The translations under genes and the position numbers were made by a program. The notes under the pieces were generated by a model. It was not told the DNA's origin. It did not search any database and worked only from the letters and a program-made list of their open reading frames with translations. Below, piece after piece: positions 34,829-49,800 of a stretch of 64,000 nt of DNA. The stretch comes from Patagioenas fasciata (lineage: Eukaryota; Chordata; Aves; Columbiformes; Columbidae). Every line of letters starts with the position of its first letter. Position 1 is the stretch's first letter. The stretch covers positions 63,802,049-63,866,048 of the forward strand of contig NC_092560.1 in NCBI RefSeq assembly GCF_037038585.1, given 5' to 3'.

Positions 34829-37800
34829 GTGAGGAGAGCTGCGTGGGGTGGACCGCCCCCTCCAGTCCGCCTCGGGGCCTCCGCTGCGCCTTGAGCCCCG
34901 ACAGGGCGGCCTTGGCCGGGCACGCCGGGAGACCCTCGGCGGGCAGCGGGGGACCCGCTCTCTTTAACGGCTGCCGCCCTGACAAGGCCCCGGGGACAGC
35001 GGCGGCAGGGCTGAGTCTGGCGGCTTCTCTGGCTTTGGGGGCGTGTAGTGGAGCCTTTGGTGTGTGGGTGATAGTTGTGGGTGGGGGATTGCTCCGTGTT
35101 AGCAGGAGCCCCGCAGAAGGAGTGCGCTTGGGTTGCCCTCTCGGCCCCATCTCTCTTCAGCAGGTGAAGAAAATGGCCCTTGTTTTCCGTTAAGTCCTTT
35201 GGGAGGTCTCTTGCAGAATGCTCATGGGGTCCCTAAGTGCCCAGCACCATCACTAGATTAAAAGCATCCTGAAAGTATCTCTTAAGCCTTGTTTAATGAC
35301 TTTTATTAGTTTGTAGCTATATGTCACATGTAGTAATGATATAAGGTATGCTTTTTGTCATGCATTTTATTCTTAAAATATCAAGACAGCATTTCTTAGT
35401 TCATTGATGCCAACACTAATCCATTGAAGAAGCATTCTAGAGCCGTAGGCGACCTCATATATATCCAGCATCAGGATACAAGCAGAGTGCCTCTTTTCTG
35501 ATATGATACAATGCGATGTGTGTAGCAGCATTGTGGGTAGAAATAACATAAAATAATGGGTGTATGTGGGTATTTAACATGGTACTGGTAGTATAGATCA
35601 GCTTTTCCAGGTGAAGGAATATGCTTCTGGCTTGTTCACACAGCACATTTAATGATTTACCACATGATGAAAAAAGGACTGGAGAATATCACAGAAAAAG
35701 TGGGATAAAGGGTAGGCAGGGGTCCAGTTGAGTTATTGTAAAAGTTTGTTTGTAAATCTGTTTGCTCATGTCTAATTTGAGATTTAGGCTTATTGTTTGT
35801 AGTCCTGCTTCTGTTGAAACCTTTGTTCACACATATTTTGGAAATAGTGGTATTATACGTCTAGAGTCTCTGCAGTATCAATAACTTTTTTCTGAGTAGC
35901 CAGAAGTATTATTCGTCTAAAGTAAAATGGGAAATGCTATTTGTCTAATTCAGATTTCACAGGTTAAGCAACAATCAGATAAAGATAAAGAAGGAGAATA
36001 CAAACGTGTTGGGTTTTTTTTAATTATTTTTTTATTTTTAATTATTCGTAAGAGGTATAACATAATTTGTTGGTCTTACTTGCAGGTAGCCCTACTGTTT
36101 CTGGTATGTCAGATATGGATTATCCTTTGCAAGGACCAGGTTTGCTGTCAATACCTAATCTTCCAGAGATCAGCTCAGTCCGCAGAGTTCCCCTTCCCCC
36201 AGAGCTAGTGGAGCAGTTTGGACGTATCCTTATGAAAAATAATGTGTTAGGTTGTGTAAATAACTAATATTATTAGAAACTAGCTTTTTTCTTCCAGAAT
36301 CTTCTTCTCTGATCTTTCTGTCAGACTTACAGTAATAAAGGTTGCTATGGTTCATGTTCCCTTCACAAGGGTCCAAGTGGTAACAAGGTCCATTTGAGTA
36401 GAGCTGCTGGTGGAACTGGTTTCTGTATGAAGTACTTTGAATATTTATGGTACATAGTGTGTACTACTGTATATAAAATAATGTTATTTTTTTAAAATGT
36501 TCCAAAGGCAATTTTGCCTTTGCTAACCGAAATGCATTTAGACCTTACATCAGCAGTGCTTCAGATATGCAGTGCAATTGTATGATGGGAGTATTTCCAG
36601 AGATCAGCAGAGCTTGGCTGACCATCGACAGTGACATCTTTATGTGGAACTATGAAGATGGGTATGCGGAGAACACATTTGTGATGATATTTTGTTGTTA
36701 TTATACCAGGGTTAAGTGATTGCAGTATTGGAAGATTGTTTACTGCTAGCACAGGTGTGTGCTATTCGTTTTAACTTATCTTGAGTCCTCCTAAGTTTTA
36801 CTAAAACTTTTGAATAACAAGTGTTTAAGGTTTTTTAAGAGTTAGTAATATTGCTTCCAGATCATCTAGAGGTGTAAGAAAGGAAAATGCACTTGCTTAG
36901 GGTTAGACGCAACTAATATCCTAAAGTTATTGCTGCATTTATGCTAGGGTTTTGCTTACACCAAAATAGTAGAAAAAATTATACTAATTGCCTAACTTTT
37001 TTGAGTAGATCTAGGAAGTACTCTGATATGTATACAGTGGCAAATCATTCCTACAATGGTAAGCAATACAGCATTAGTACTTGGAAGTATGATTGAAGCC
37101 CTTCTGCCTAGTTTATTTTAAGGATGCATAAAACTGAAAATTATTTCATTATATTTTCAAATGGCAGTGATAAGTTTATAATGGGCAGATTTACTTGCTT
37201 ATTTGCCTATATAATAAAAATTCGTTTAGAAATAATTGTTCTATACACATTGTTGCATTTTCTAAGAAGATTAAGGTTCAAATGGTAGCTCACATAGCTC
37301 CTATCCATACATTTACATTGGATCACAGTGGATTAAATACATTCTCCAAATATCACACTGTAGTGCTAATTGTAAGATGCTGGGGAGGAGGTTGGGAATT
37401 CTTGCTTTAGATAATTTTCATGGGAAAAAAAAAATCGTATAAGTTCCTCTCTCTTGATGTTAATCAGCATTGCAGATGCTAAATTGTCTAATTCAGAGTA
37501 GACTATGAATTGACAAAATCCAAAACTACAAAATACTGCAGTTGGGTTTGAGGTTTGAAACTCAGCTATAGGGGCTCCAAGCATCTCCAGTGATTGCCAT
37601 TGTAATTCTGCTGTGAAACTTCTGTGTCATTCCATTCTGCTGGACTTGCTTCCACCCGAAATGGAAGATGTAGGTGGCTTCAATGTTACAATAAATATTT
37701 ATAATTTTTAAATATACAGAACAGGATTTCTTTTACTTTGTTATTATGTGATACGACATGATAAGTTTTATTTTGTTTGTTTGTTTTCTTGTTGACAGGG

Positions 37801-40800
37801 GAGATCTGGCTTATTTTGATGGTCTTAGTGAAACAATTCTTGCAGTGGGTCTTGTAAAGCCAAAGGAAGGTAAGGCATATATTACAGTGTGTAGAATTAG
37901 GCAGTTACGGACCCTTCTGTGTATGTTTTATGTATGTACATATGTGAAAATCCGTGATTTGTGTGTGTAGATATGTATACACATGATACCTGAGTTTGTT
38001 TTGGTTTTAGAAATGATTAATTACAAGCCAGAAATAATTTGTAGTTTGACATTCATTTGCACTGATAAGCTTGCATTTTTTGCCACATTATACTCTGTGG
38101 CATATAGCATACTCAAAAAAAAAGTTACTGTTTATAAATTTACACATTCAAGTAGTAACTTCCATGAGATCCTGGTTTCTAGCCCTTACAGTTCTTTTGT
38201 TAGCTACTGTTTAGGTAACAGTGAAGTCAATGTTGGAGAGGCAATAGGGTTGAATTTAAAAGAAGCACATTTATAAGGAGGAGTCAAAGATGCTGTGTTT
38301 CATGAACTAGAAGCTGAGCTGCTAATTGATACTGCTTTCTAGTTCTAGAGTTCCATAGTTCATTAGGTCTTACATTGAATACATCATTGTAATGAGAAGT
38401 TGGCTGCAAACTAAAATTTCAATTTCTCCCCTTCCTTAGGTATCTTCCAGCCTCATGTACGACATTTACTTGTTCTGGCTACCCCTGTTGATATTGTGAT
38501 TTTAGGCCTCAGTTGTGCTAATATACAAGCAGGTAATTCTCTCATTCTTAGTGGTGCATGAACAGGTATACATGGTTGTTTTATTAGTAGCCATTTTAAA
38601 AAGAAAAAAAAGAAAAGAAAGAACAAAAAAAAGAAAAACAAGGTCAAGTGCTAAGCACCTTGCTAATTTTTAATCATGTTACAGGCAGGAGCAAATAGCT
38701 TTTATGGGGTGTACATTTGCTGTATTCTGGACTTCTATATGAGTGTTGACTTGTATTATTCACCTGTTAAACACAAAAAGAGCTTTTAAAACAGGTGCTC
38801 CTGTTAATTAAACACCATGTTGGAGAGGGAGAGAAGAGATGGGCATGAATCTTGGAATTGGTGAATACAGTTAGTTAACCTGTTCGGCATTTGTATTCCA
38901 ACCACAGAAACTGAGAACCTGATACCATATTTTTATGCCATATATAGTAATAGAGAGAATACACAATTGTATGAAGAAAGTGAGAAGGTTACAATCTTTT
39001 GCTATCTTCTCATGCTGTCTTGATATAAAAGAGAAAAAAAAGTAGAAATCTGTGTTTTAGACTTGTCACAATTTAGAGGAGATGGCAATGTATAGAAATG
39101 AAAAACATGGAATTTCCTTACTTGGAAACTTACACTGACAATTTACTTTCATTTTTTTAAAAACAGAAGATTAGTTACTCTGCAGTTCACTTTGAAGAAT
39201 AGCTATTCCAGAATGTGGTTAGTAATTATGAAATTTACTGTAATTTTTTCCTGTTTTCTGAAAGGCTTATCACAGACTTGTAATATTTAGTAAAACAACT
39301 TAAAAACGTAGAGGATTTATTTATTAATTCTTAATTTTTTTAGGTGCTGGATCACTCAATGACAGTATGTCTGGCGGAATGCAACTGCTACCAGACCCTC
39401 TCTATTCGCTCCCTACTGACAATACTTATATTCTGGCAATAACATCTACTGATAATGGGCGTATCTTTTTGGCTGGAAAAGATGGCTGCTTATATGAAGT
39501 AGCATACCAGGTGACTATAGGTTTTACACACAGGCATTTTTTGTTGTTTCATGGTTGTGGAATGTATGGACTAAGAGTTCTAAAACATGTCAGGTTTGTT
39601 GTCTTGTTTTATTCCATAATTACTTTGCATGACTTGATTGCACAACAGATCTGATGTCAGTGCAGGTGTATTATCTTTGAAGAAGTACCTTTGAGGAATA
39701 GCAAGACTACGTAGGTCAACTAAAAAATTAAAATTGTGGCATCCTGCACCCTTTTTGATGTGAAATTTTCCTTTTAACGATCACCTATTTCTTTATATTG
39801 GGTAGTACGTACTTTTTCAATTAAATCAATGGTGTGTAGTTAGATTTTTACTTGTTTTCCTACTTGTCCTGGTAATGACTTTGTGAATGTAACTGCTAGT
39901 TTGTTTTTTGTTTTGTTTTTCTTTCAACACTCTTTGTTTTAAATTGTAGGCTGAAGCAGGCTGGTTTAGCCAGCGCTGTAGAAAAATTAATCATTCAAAG
40001 AGCGCTCTGTCTTTCCTTATTCCTTCATTGCTGCAGTTCACATTCTCAGAGGATGGTAAGTACAGATGTTAAAGACTTACTCAATAATTCAATGTAACCT
40101 TTTAAATCATACTATCAAAAACTCAGGCTGGATAGTTTTCTAATTCAGAGCATTTAGTTATTCTCAATTAAACTTGTAGTAGTTGATGATTATAAAAATC
40201 AGGTCCTGTGTGTCTAGTTCAGGATATAGATACCAAAGCCTAGAAAGTTTGACATCTATAACTAAAGTTAGCATACAGGAGAACAAAATTAATATGTGCT
40301 TAGTAGGATCACTGCAAACAGTAGAATCCTTAAGCAAGTAATTTCAGCTTGTTTCAATGTTTAGTGAAAAAGTTGAAATTATACAACTTTGTGGGCCTTT
40401 TTTTTTTTTTAGTTTAGTAATAATTGTGTGAACTTGATTGCCATTTTACATTGCTTCCAGTAGACGTTGTGTGTGGAGATCCTGCAGATTTTGTTAACTT
40501 ACTATTAATTATTTCATAAATACTCTGTCTTACACTTGTTTTCACCAAATCTAGTGTTGATTTGCTGGTTTCTTGCCTCCTCAGATCCAGTAGTTCAAAT
40601 TGCGGTTGACAACTCTCGAAATATCTTATATACCCGCTCAGAAAAAGGAGTGCTGCAAGTATGTGGCTTCTTATGACTACTGGCTGTGTTGCTAATGTGT
40701 ATATACTTTTTTAAGTTTTCCTCAGTACCTCAGAATTCTCTGTAGGTATGTCAGGATATTATTCCAGTTTATCTGTTTGTAACAAAGCGTGTGCTGAAGA

Positions 40801-43800
40801 CTTAAAATAGTGTCTTCTGAGAAAAAGTACCCTTTTGATCTTCCCCTCCATTGTATGGAAACATGAGGATGAGATAAAAATAGATTTTGAGTTGCTTCTT
40901 GATAGGTGAGGCTGTATTAATTCAAATGTAAACCACTAAGCAGTGTTACTGAATTGCAGGTTTATGATCTGGGACAAGATGGTCAAGGAATGACAAGAGT
41001 TACTTCTCTTTCACAAAATGCTATAGTTTCTGCTGCTGGGACCATTGCCAGGTATATTTATGACAATTGTGATTTAAGAGGTTTCCTTTAAGAGCAATAG
41101 TTTCATGCTATGTTTTTGAAAAATGCTGTTTGCTTATTTCTTTGGGTTGAGAGTGTGTGTGGGCTTTTTGTTTTGTTTTTTAGAACAATAGATCGTTCTG
41201 TATTTAAGCCTATTGTTCAAATAGCAGTGATTGAAAATTCTGAATCCATAGACTGTCAACTATTAGCAATCACACATGCAGGTAAGAAAGCAATGTTAGT
41301 TCCTCCCCTTTTAAACTGGAAAATGGCATCTGCACAATTCAGCAAAATGATGACGTTTCTTAATCTTTTGTTCAGGTGTCCGACTCTATTTTAGTACTTC
41401 ACAATTTAAGCATCCAACAGCTCGTCCCTCCATGTTAACCTTGGTTCATGTCCGTTTGCCACCTGGGTTTTCAGCTTCTTCTAGTGTGGAGAAGCCCGCA
41501 AAAGTTCACAGAGCTCTTTATAGCAAAGGTAAGCAATGGAACACGGCTCAGAGGAGATTGACTTTTTTTTTTTTTTTTTCCTCCTTGTGACAGTCACTAT
41601 CACACTGGTTTTAGATTGCGGAGTTTGAAGTAGTAGGAGTAACTGAGAATGAAACATGGCTTCTGTGTGTTAATGGGAAAGGTTTTGGAAGTGAAAGTTT
41701 GTAATATTTTTCAGAATTTATTTCTTCTGCAAGGTGCAGTGTTTGAGCAGAGAAATCCGTGATCTGTTTAAATATCTATTTTTTGAGACATGCTCTACCT
41801 ATTTTAGCCTCATTTTTGTTTATATCTTTTAGAGTAGACAGCAAGTGGTGTTGAAAGTGACTTTCTAAAGAACCCTATGACATGCAAATGCAGGAGATAT
41901 TATTTGCTGTTTAAATTGTGTGATTTGAATTTAAAGATTGATTTTTACTACATAATGAATGAATTCATTAACTTGTATCTCATACATGATTATTGCATCT
42001 AATACAAACTTAATATTGGTGTTCTTGCTAGGAGTCCTGTTAATGGCAGCTTCAGAAAATGAGGATAATGACATCCTTTGGTGTATCAATCATGATTCGT
42101 TCCCTTTTCAAAAGCCAATGATGGAAACACAGGTACTAAAGCAAACTTCTATACAATTTTGACGGAATCTAGATATTATTTTTTCCTTTCTGATAACAGA
42201 TACTTGAATAATATTATCTGCAAGAACTGGATAGTTCACTGAAAAAGTGCATGAGCAGTTTGGAAACATTTACAAAGCTACTATGCAGTATAATACAAAG
42301 AAAAAAAATTAGCGGGCAGTTTTGTCAGTGAATTGGATCTGATCTCTTAGTAGGAATTCCTAGTTCAGCCATACTTTCTAGCATGATGCGAGCTGCGTGT
42401 CAAATACGATTGCCTTGACTTCTAAGACTTAATGACAGATTTGAAAATATTGTTGTCTATAACCTGCTGCATATTGTGCACAAGCACAGGAAGACACAGT
42501 CCACAGTGGTGTTTGTTGATGAGGATAAAATTTGGCAAAGATTATCTAAAAAGTAGGTGCTAGAGGCTTTGAGTTTGTTTAAACTGATATGCCACATCTT
42601 CCTTATATTTCAGACATGATTAATCTCTTAATTATTTCATGTTTTTTTCTGATTTTATATTTCCTAATTGTTAACTAAGTGGGTTTGTAAGAGGAGTTGT
42701 GGGGGGTTAGTTGCCTTATGCTTCAGTTCAGGGAGAACTTTTCATGTATTCCAGCTCTGAAGGAAGTCTGAAGTCTACTGATGTGACGAATGAGATGTCA
42801 AAAATAGTATTGATGAAGGAGCAGTAGTAGAGTTGGAGTGGAGAGACTGTATAAGTTTCAAAGTCAGGTTTTGATTTATATGCAGTTTTAATAACTTACA
42901 GTGGAGCTTTATAATCACTCCAGATCCCTTCCCTGAAAAAACTTACACATAAGTATCCCAAGTACTGGCATCTCTCTTTTTTCCAAGGCATTTAACAGTG
43001 GCACAGGTAGGTTTCCCAAACAAACCTGCAGCCTTTTCTTGAGCAGCAGTTCCTTGTTGTTAGCATACCTTGTTTTCTGGAATGTCTTCACTATCTTATG
43101 TCCCTTCTGGTGTTTTATTTGAAGTACTGCTCCCAACTGTGAAAGCGTTATAAACCTCTGTGTTTCAAGTGCAGCTTTTTTTTATTCTTTAGGAAATAAT
43201 TTAAATTCATTTTGTCTTTGATACTTTGTTCTGTTGTGTTTATATTGTAGCAGAATTAAAGGATTCCACTTAGCAAGTTGTTTTACATTTAAATACAAAA
43301 CACTATCCCTGTCCCTCAGAAGAAGCGATATATTATTCCTTGTCTCCCATGTAGCTGTACATTTGGTGGTAACCTTCTGTTAGACTGTAAAAGAACTTGC
43401 TCTGGGTTTTCTTGGGTCAAAAATAGATTCTATTCTGTGTAATTTTAAATGGTAAATAGGAAAATATCACCGTGAACATACAAAATGTATGTCTGTTACC
43501 AAACTTCGGATGATATCTATGTTTTGTTCAGATGACCACTCGTGTTGATGGACATTCCTGGGCTCTTTCTACTATCGATGAATTTAAAGTTCAGAAGATT
43601 GTAACACCACTAAATAAAGACAGTATTCCAATAACTGATTCACCTGTTGTTGTACAGCAACACATGCTGCCACCTAAGAAGTTTGTTTTGCTTTCAGCCC
43701 AGGTTAGTATTACTTCTCTTAATACAGGAAATCAGAAGAGTAAATATAAAGTTGGAAGACTGATCTAAACCTGTAAATGTTTATTCGTTTTGTATATGCT

Positions 43801-46800
43801 TAGAGGATTATATTCTGAACGTGAATTAGGAAGAAGATTGCTGAAACCATCTGTAACCATTTGAAATTTACTCAAAGCTGTTGGGCCAGCTTCTCTTATA
43901 ACAGTGCGTGAATAGTTTTAATTGGTCTCAAGAGACCCTTGTAGGTACAGATCTTCTGAGAAGTTCTTTTAAACTTGGTTATACTCATGATTACATGGAA
44001 TTGAAACAAACAATGGATTCCTAGGTATATTCTTTGTTAGAAGTCCCAAAAGGAGTTTTTGAAAGGGCTTTAAAAAACAAAACCCACGAGAAGAAAAATG
44101 AACTTCCGTTTGTATGTTTCTGATTACATTTAGCAACGTTTTAGGACACTTAATATATTAATGAATAGGTAATTTAAAAAAGAAATATTTAATCATTAAT
44201 GTCTTATAACGTCTAGCCTCAACCTGCATATGTTTCATGGCAGGTATTTTGTTAAAGGCACTAAATGGACCCTCTCCAGTAGTTGCTGTGGACGCAGGCA
44301 AGATGTTTATGTGCAGAGTCTTACAATGCCCTTGATCCTGAATTCTTAAAGCATTTCTTTTCTAGGCAATTTTGAGGATTTGAAAGATAAAGCTGTTCTT
44401 TTCTATATCTGTGTGCTATGTGTTTGCATTTTGTTGTTCTTAGCCTAATATGAAGCACACATTTAACTTACAGAGAATTTCTAGCAATTGTAATGTTTTT
44501 CTTGCCTTTCCTAGACTCACTACAGAATTCTCTGTATATGAATGGGAGCTGGACTTTAGGCACCATTCACGTTATACTTTGATCCAGTAGTGCAATGAAG
44601 GAAAATTAGTATTTATGAAGATAAGCATTGTAGGGACAGGGTGATGGGATGGTCTGAGTGAATACAACTTTATTCTAACGAACTTTGGGTGATTTTTAGG
44701 GGAGCTTTATGTTTCATAAACTCAGACCTGTTGATCAGCTGCGACATCTGCTTGTTAGCAATGTAGGTGGAGATGGAGAAGAGATTGAAAGATTTTTCAA
44801 GTTGCATCAGGTAAGAACTTTTGACCTATTACAAAAAAATGGAAGTTTTATAATATTTATGTAAATCTAATCACTTCCTTCAGCATCTTCTTGTTGTTGC
44901 TATAAAGTTCTAGTTAATATTTCATTTATCAATTGAAGTATTAGCTTTTCCTCCTGTATTATCTGCCTAAAACAAGATTGTATAATGAGAAATAACTTCT
45001 TATGGTATCTAAAAATTGAAGTGTAATTCACTTTCCCTGAAATTCTTGTATATCTTGTATGCAGAAGTATGATGTAGTTCCTAGTTTAGGAAAGGAGTTC
45101 ATCTAAGAGCACGGGAGGAAGAGGAGGAAGAGTTTCTAAAAAAAATTTAAATTCCTACCACTATAAGAGGATTTTACATTTCGAAGGCCTGTAGAAATGT
45201 GTATAATTAGTCTAATTTCTTTTGTTTAAGGTAAATAACAAGCAAGAGGGAAGCTATAATGGATTACAATTTTAAATCAACTAGTACTGATTTGTATCTG
45301 TCATCTGTCATTAGGATCTGTTCACTGTAATCTATTCTCTTGTACTTTGATAGGACATACTAAGTGTTATTTTAACATTCCTTACAAATATGCAAACCAT
45401 TATTTGTATAGATTTTTTTTCTTCAGACACAATCCTGATTTACATGTATGTAGAAATTGCATGAATCTTAGTCATAACTAGGTGACAGACATGGAGACGG
45501 TTTCCTACCAGTAATCATACTGTGTTTCAAAAACTGCATAGCAAAACTTAGCCTCTATAGTGGAATGCCTTACTATGATTCATTTCCTATCTATAATTGG
45601 GAAGAGCTGATTTCCTTGCCTTCTAAGTAAAATGATGAAAAAGTATTTACTGTTTATTTATTGAGCAATGTAACTCCTATACATTTCTTTATCAACTTGA
45701 TACAAGCTGCCACACTAATAGTATAATATGCTGCAGGAGGATCAGGCCTGTGCCACTTGCCTTATCTTGGCCTGTTCTAATGCTGCATGTGATAGAGAAG
45801 TATCTGCCTGGGCTACTCGGGCATTCTTCAGGTAAGTTTCAGTTCTGTAAGTTTTTTCTGAACATTATGTGCAGGATCACTATAGCCAGTGAATAATTGT
45901 GCAGACTCTTTAATCCGCTACTTGAGCAAGCATTGTTGTAAAATGAGCATAGACTGTTAAACCTGATAGAAAATGCCTTTGCACTAATTTAGGGCTCATC
46001 AACAAAGGAATCTTCCTGTAATGATGATTTCTGTGTAGTTCCCCTTTGGGATGCTTGTATTCCAGAGAAAATGTAGACAATAGGTCTGGAGAGATGGGTA
46101 TTAGCAAGGAAAGATGTTTAAAAAGTGTGCATGTAGCACTATAGGAGAGAGGTGGATAGAAATTATTTGTAGACAGTAGAAGGATAAGCATGAGCTGTCT
46201 CAAATGTGTCCTTCTGTCTGCTTTCCTGTAGAGGCAAACCTTAAAACGATACTAAGGCATCAGCCTGATTTTGAGAATTGGTAAATTTCTCTTTAAAGCA
46301 TGTTCATATCACATAATCAGCAGAACTTAAAATGTCCACAAAAATATATGTATCTTTTCAGTTGCATATGTTAGTGCTTTTTAATATAAAGCATATTCTG
46401 TTAGTTTTCTTCTGCCAAAAGTATCATACGGTCACAAATATTTCTGTAAAGTTATGGTATTTTTTTTTATTCCCCATTTTAAAAGAATCCTGAAATTGCT
46501 GTTAATTTTCAAAGACATGAAAATAAAGGGGACTATGTATGAAATGTGAGGAATTTTTGTCTTTGCATGGAAACTTTAGATACGGTGGAGAAGCACAAAT
46601 GAGATTTCCATCAGCTCTGCCTCCTCCAAGCAATGTTGGACCTATTTTGGGTTCTCCTGTTCCTTCCAGTAAGTAGCAAGCATTTATTGGCTTTGGAGAG
46701 GGTTTTTGTTTTTTTTTTCCTTAAATAGGTTGTGTTTTGTCTTCTCACAAGTACCTGTGTTCTTTTTGTCTAAAATAGTCCTTGATTTTCCACTCACTGG

Positions 46801-49800
46801 CTAATTGATTACAGAGTTTGATCCATTCCTCTCAAGTGATTTTTTAATTTAGTGAGAAGGTGATGTGGTCTCAAACTATGTCTGGATGTTGCATATAATC
46901 TATTAAGACTATGTGAAGAAGGTATACATTTATTGCTACCAGAGGCATCTCAGCAGCCAGAGAACTATTTATCAATACTATAGTTCAGACTTCACAAAAA
47001 TGAGTTGGTTGTTGTGTGGTTATAGCAGACTATCTTCTTATAGTGCCATTGTCATGCCTCTGCAGATATTGCTTAGGAGAATAAAATTTTTGATCAAGAA
47101 ATAGGTTAGTTGTTTGAAGTTATTTCTTCCTGTAAAAGCTCCAGCTTCAACATGTGGTTTCTACTTAGGTAGTCAGTGCCACCTACGAATAAGAGTAGTA
47201 CCTGTTCTTTCTCTTCAGAACTTCATGGTTGTTGGAGTGGAGACCTGTCTGTATTACAGAATGTTAGGGACTGGAAGGGACCTCAAAAGATCATCTAGGC
47301 CGGTCCCCCTGCTGGAGCAGGAACACCTGGATGAGGTTACACAGGAAGGTGTCCAGGTGGGTTTTGAATGTATCCAGAGTAGGAGACTCCACAACCCTCC
47401 TGGGCAGCCTGTTCTAGTGTTCTGTTACCCTTACTGAGAAGAAGCTGCTTCTCAAATTTAAGTGCAACCTCTTGTGTTCCAGTTTGAACCCATTACCCCT
47501 TGTCCTACCATTGGTTGTCACTGAGAAGAGCCTGGCTCCATCCTTGTGACGCTCACCTTTTATATATTTGTAAACACCTTTATATATTGATAAACATTAA
47601 TGAGGTCACCCCTCAGTCTCCTCCAAGCTAGAGACCCAGCTCTCTCAGCCTTTCCTAATAAGGTAAATGCTCCACTCCCTTATCATCTTTGTTGCCCTGC
47701 GCTGGACTCTCTCCCGCAGTTCCCTGGTCTTCTTGAACTGAGAGGCCCAGAACTGGACACAATATTCCAGATGTGGTCTCACCAGGGCAGAGTAGAGGGG
47801 AAGGAGAACCTCTTTTGACCTACTAACCACCCCTCTTCTAATACACCCCAGGATACCATTGGCCTTCCTGGCCACAAGGGCACAGTGCTGGCTCATGGTC
47901 ATCCTGCTGTCCACCAGGACCCCCAGGTCCCTTTCCCCTACGCTGCTCTCTAATAGGTCATTCCCCAACTTATACTGGAACCTGGGGTTGTTTTTACCCA
48001 GTTGTAAGACTCTACACTTACCCTTGTTATATTTCATTAAATTTTTCCCTGCCCAACTCTCCAGCCTGTCCAGGTCTCGCTGGATGGCAGCACAGCCTGC
48101 TGGCATGTCAGCCACTCCTCCCAGCTTGTGTCATCAGCAAACTTGCTGATAGTGCACTTGATTCACTCATACAACTAATTGATGAATATATTGAATAATA
48201 TAGGCCCCAGTACTGAGCCCTGAGGCACTCCACTAGATACAGGCCTCCAACTAGACTCCACCCCATTGATTACTTAGATTCACTTTCATTTCTACAGTTG
48301 CTTCAGGAAGTTGTCACTTAGTATGTGTTCCAGATCTTAAAAGCTTTTAAAAAGAGAAATTCTTAATGATGAATTTGTAACTCTGAATTACTGAATTAAA
48401 TAATTTTTTAAAATCATGAACTCATGAACTTCCAACATCCTTTAGCCTTATCTGATATGTTGCCTTCAATTTTACACATCAGACTTGGGAAAAAACTTGA
48501 TTGTCTGAAATGTAAGGAAATAACATTTCAATGCTGGTTTTGACCTATTCTACAAATGCCTAAGTATTGGAGAAAGGTGTGCTCAACTGGAACGAAGTTT
48601 TGGAAAAATAGTTGACCATCTTTTTCAGAATTCTTAATTAGTACTAAAACAGTAAGAAGAGTGGTTGTTTTCAATACATCAGTGGTATCGCTTTCCAGGC
48701 GTGATGGTGTGGAACAGTAGCAATGTGGGCAGCGGCTGAGGCTAAGCATAAGAATGTAAAATTGAATAATAAATCTGAGTTAGAGAGGACAGCAGCTATG
48801 GGGAGAACAGGTGCTAGGAGCAGACTGAGAATGAATATGGTATGGGGGAAATGACAGGAAGCTGTGTGATCAATGAGGTGGCTCCTTTTAGAAGTAAATC
48901 TGTTTTTCTGAAGTCTAAACGTTTGGGTATTTTTATCATTTGCTGTCCTGTATGCCTCTTTGAAACGTAGTATCAAAGCACGTGTTTCCATATCGCTTCA
49001 GTGACAGGTCCAGGTAGAAGATGGCACCAGTTGTTCAGATACTCCTTACTCCATTTGCTCAAAGGGGATAGAACTGTCATATGAAGTTAAGATTCTGATA
49101 TTGTGAATGTCCCATGTGGTGGGTCACACAGTGCTGGCAGAAATTGACCAAAACACCTTGAAATTTTGTATGTGAAATTACATTACAATAATGTTAGCGT
49201 TAAAAAGCCAGGCACCTTTAACTTCTCTCTTTTTCTTACTGTTGGAAGTCTTATTTAAGCATTCATGTGCAGCTTTTCTGCACGTTTGTGTTTTACTTGG
49301 CACACAGGAGTATGTGCTCTGAGAATGCATTGGCACTGTTTGGTGAAGAGCTTTATTATCCTTTACACTGTTGTGTATTGCCAAGTGAAGAGAACTGTAG
49401 TGAATAAAGTAAGAGCTGATTCTTTGATAAAAGCTAAATTTCCAGAGTGTCAGTTTTCTTGCCCTTTCTGTGGTCTATCATCCTACATGCTGATAGTACA
49501 TGGATGTTTTTGTAGATGACTACACGTGCTCGTCATATGTAGGGGTCTAAAGTTAGGTGCTCAGACTTAATTTGCAGAAAGTATGAGGATTCACATGTGA
49601 GTCTGAGGCCATGGACACTATTAAACTGAATGTTCCAAGTTAGCAGTATTGCTGTGGTGTTTGTCCAACTGCCTTATGTAACAATTAAAGAGTAATAATA
49701 CCGGTTTCTTTCTGTTGAATGCTTGGGAGGTAAAATTGTTACTCTTTGAAAAGATTTAAAAGACTGAAAGTGTGAGTGTTTTGAGAGTAGGTGCCCATAT

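Larger units (their letters stand above)
34240..35060 (+). promoter_or_regulatory. NUP155: CpG-rich promoter region of NUP155
   Basis: Dense CpG and high GC from about 34240 through exon 1 into intron 1, set in AT-rich surroundings. An ETS-type motif GACGGAAGTG sits at 34591-34600, about 95 bp before the start codon, a common arrangement in TATA-less housekeeping promoters. The long overlapping frames on both strands here reflect composition. Confidence 0.75.

Noticed and set aside
34088..35193. 206-, 166- and 149-codon frames around the NUP155 start
   Set aside because: CpG-island composition. The 166-codon frame shares only its first 45 codons with real NUP155 and then reads into intron 1.
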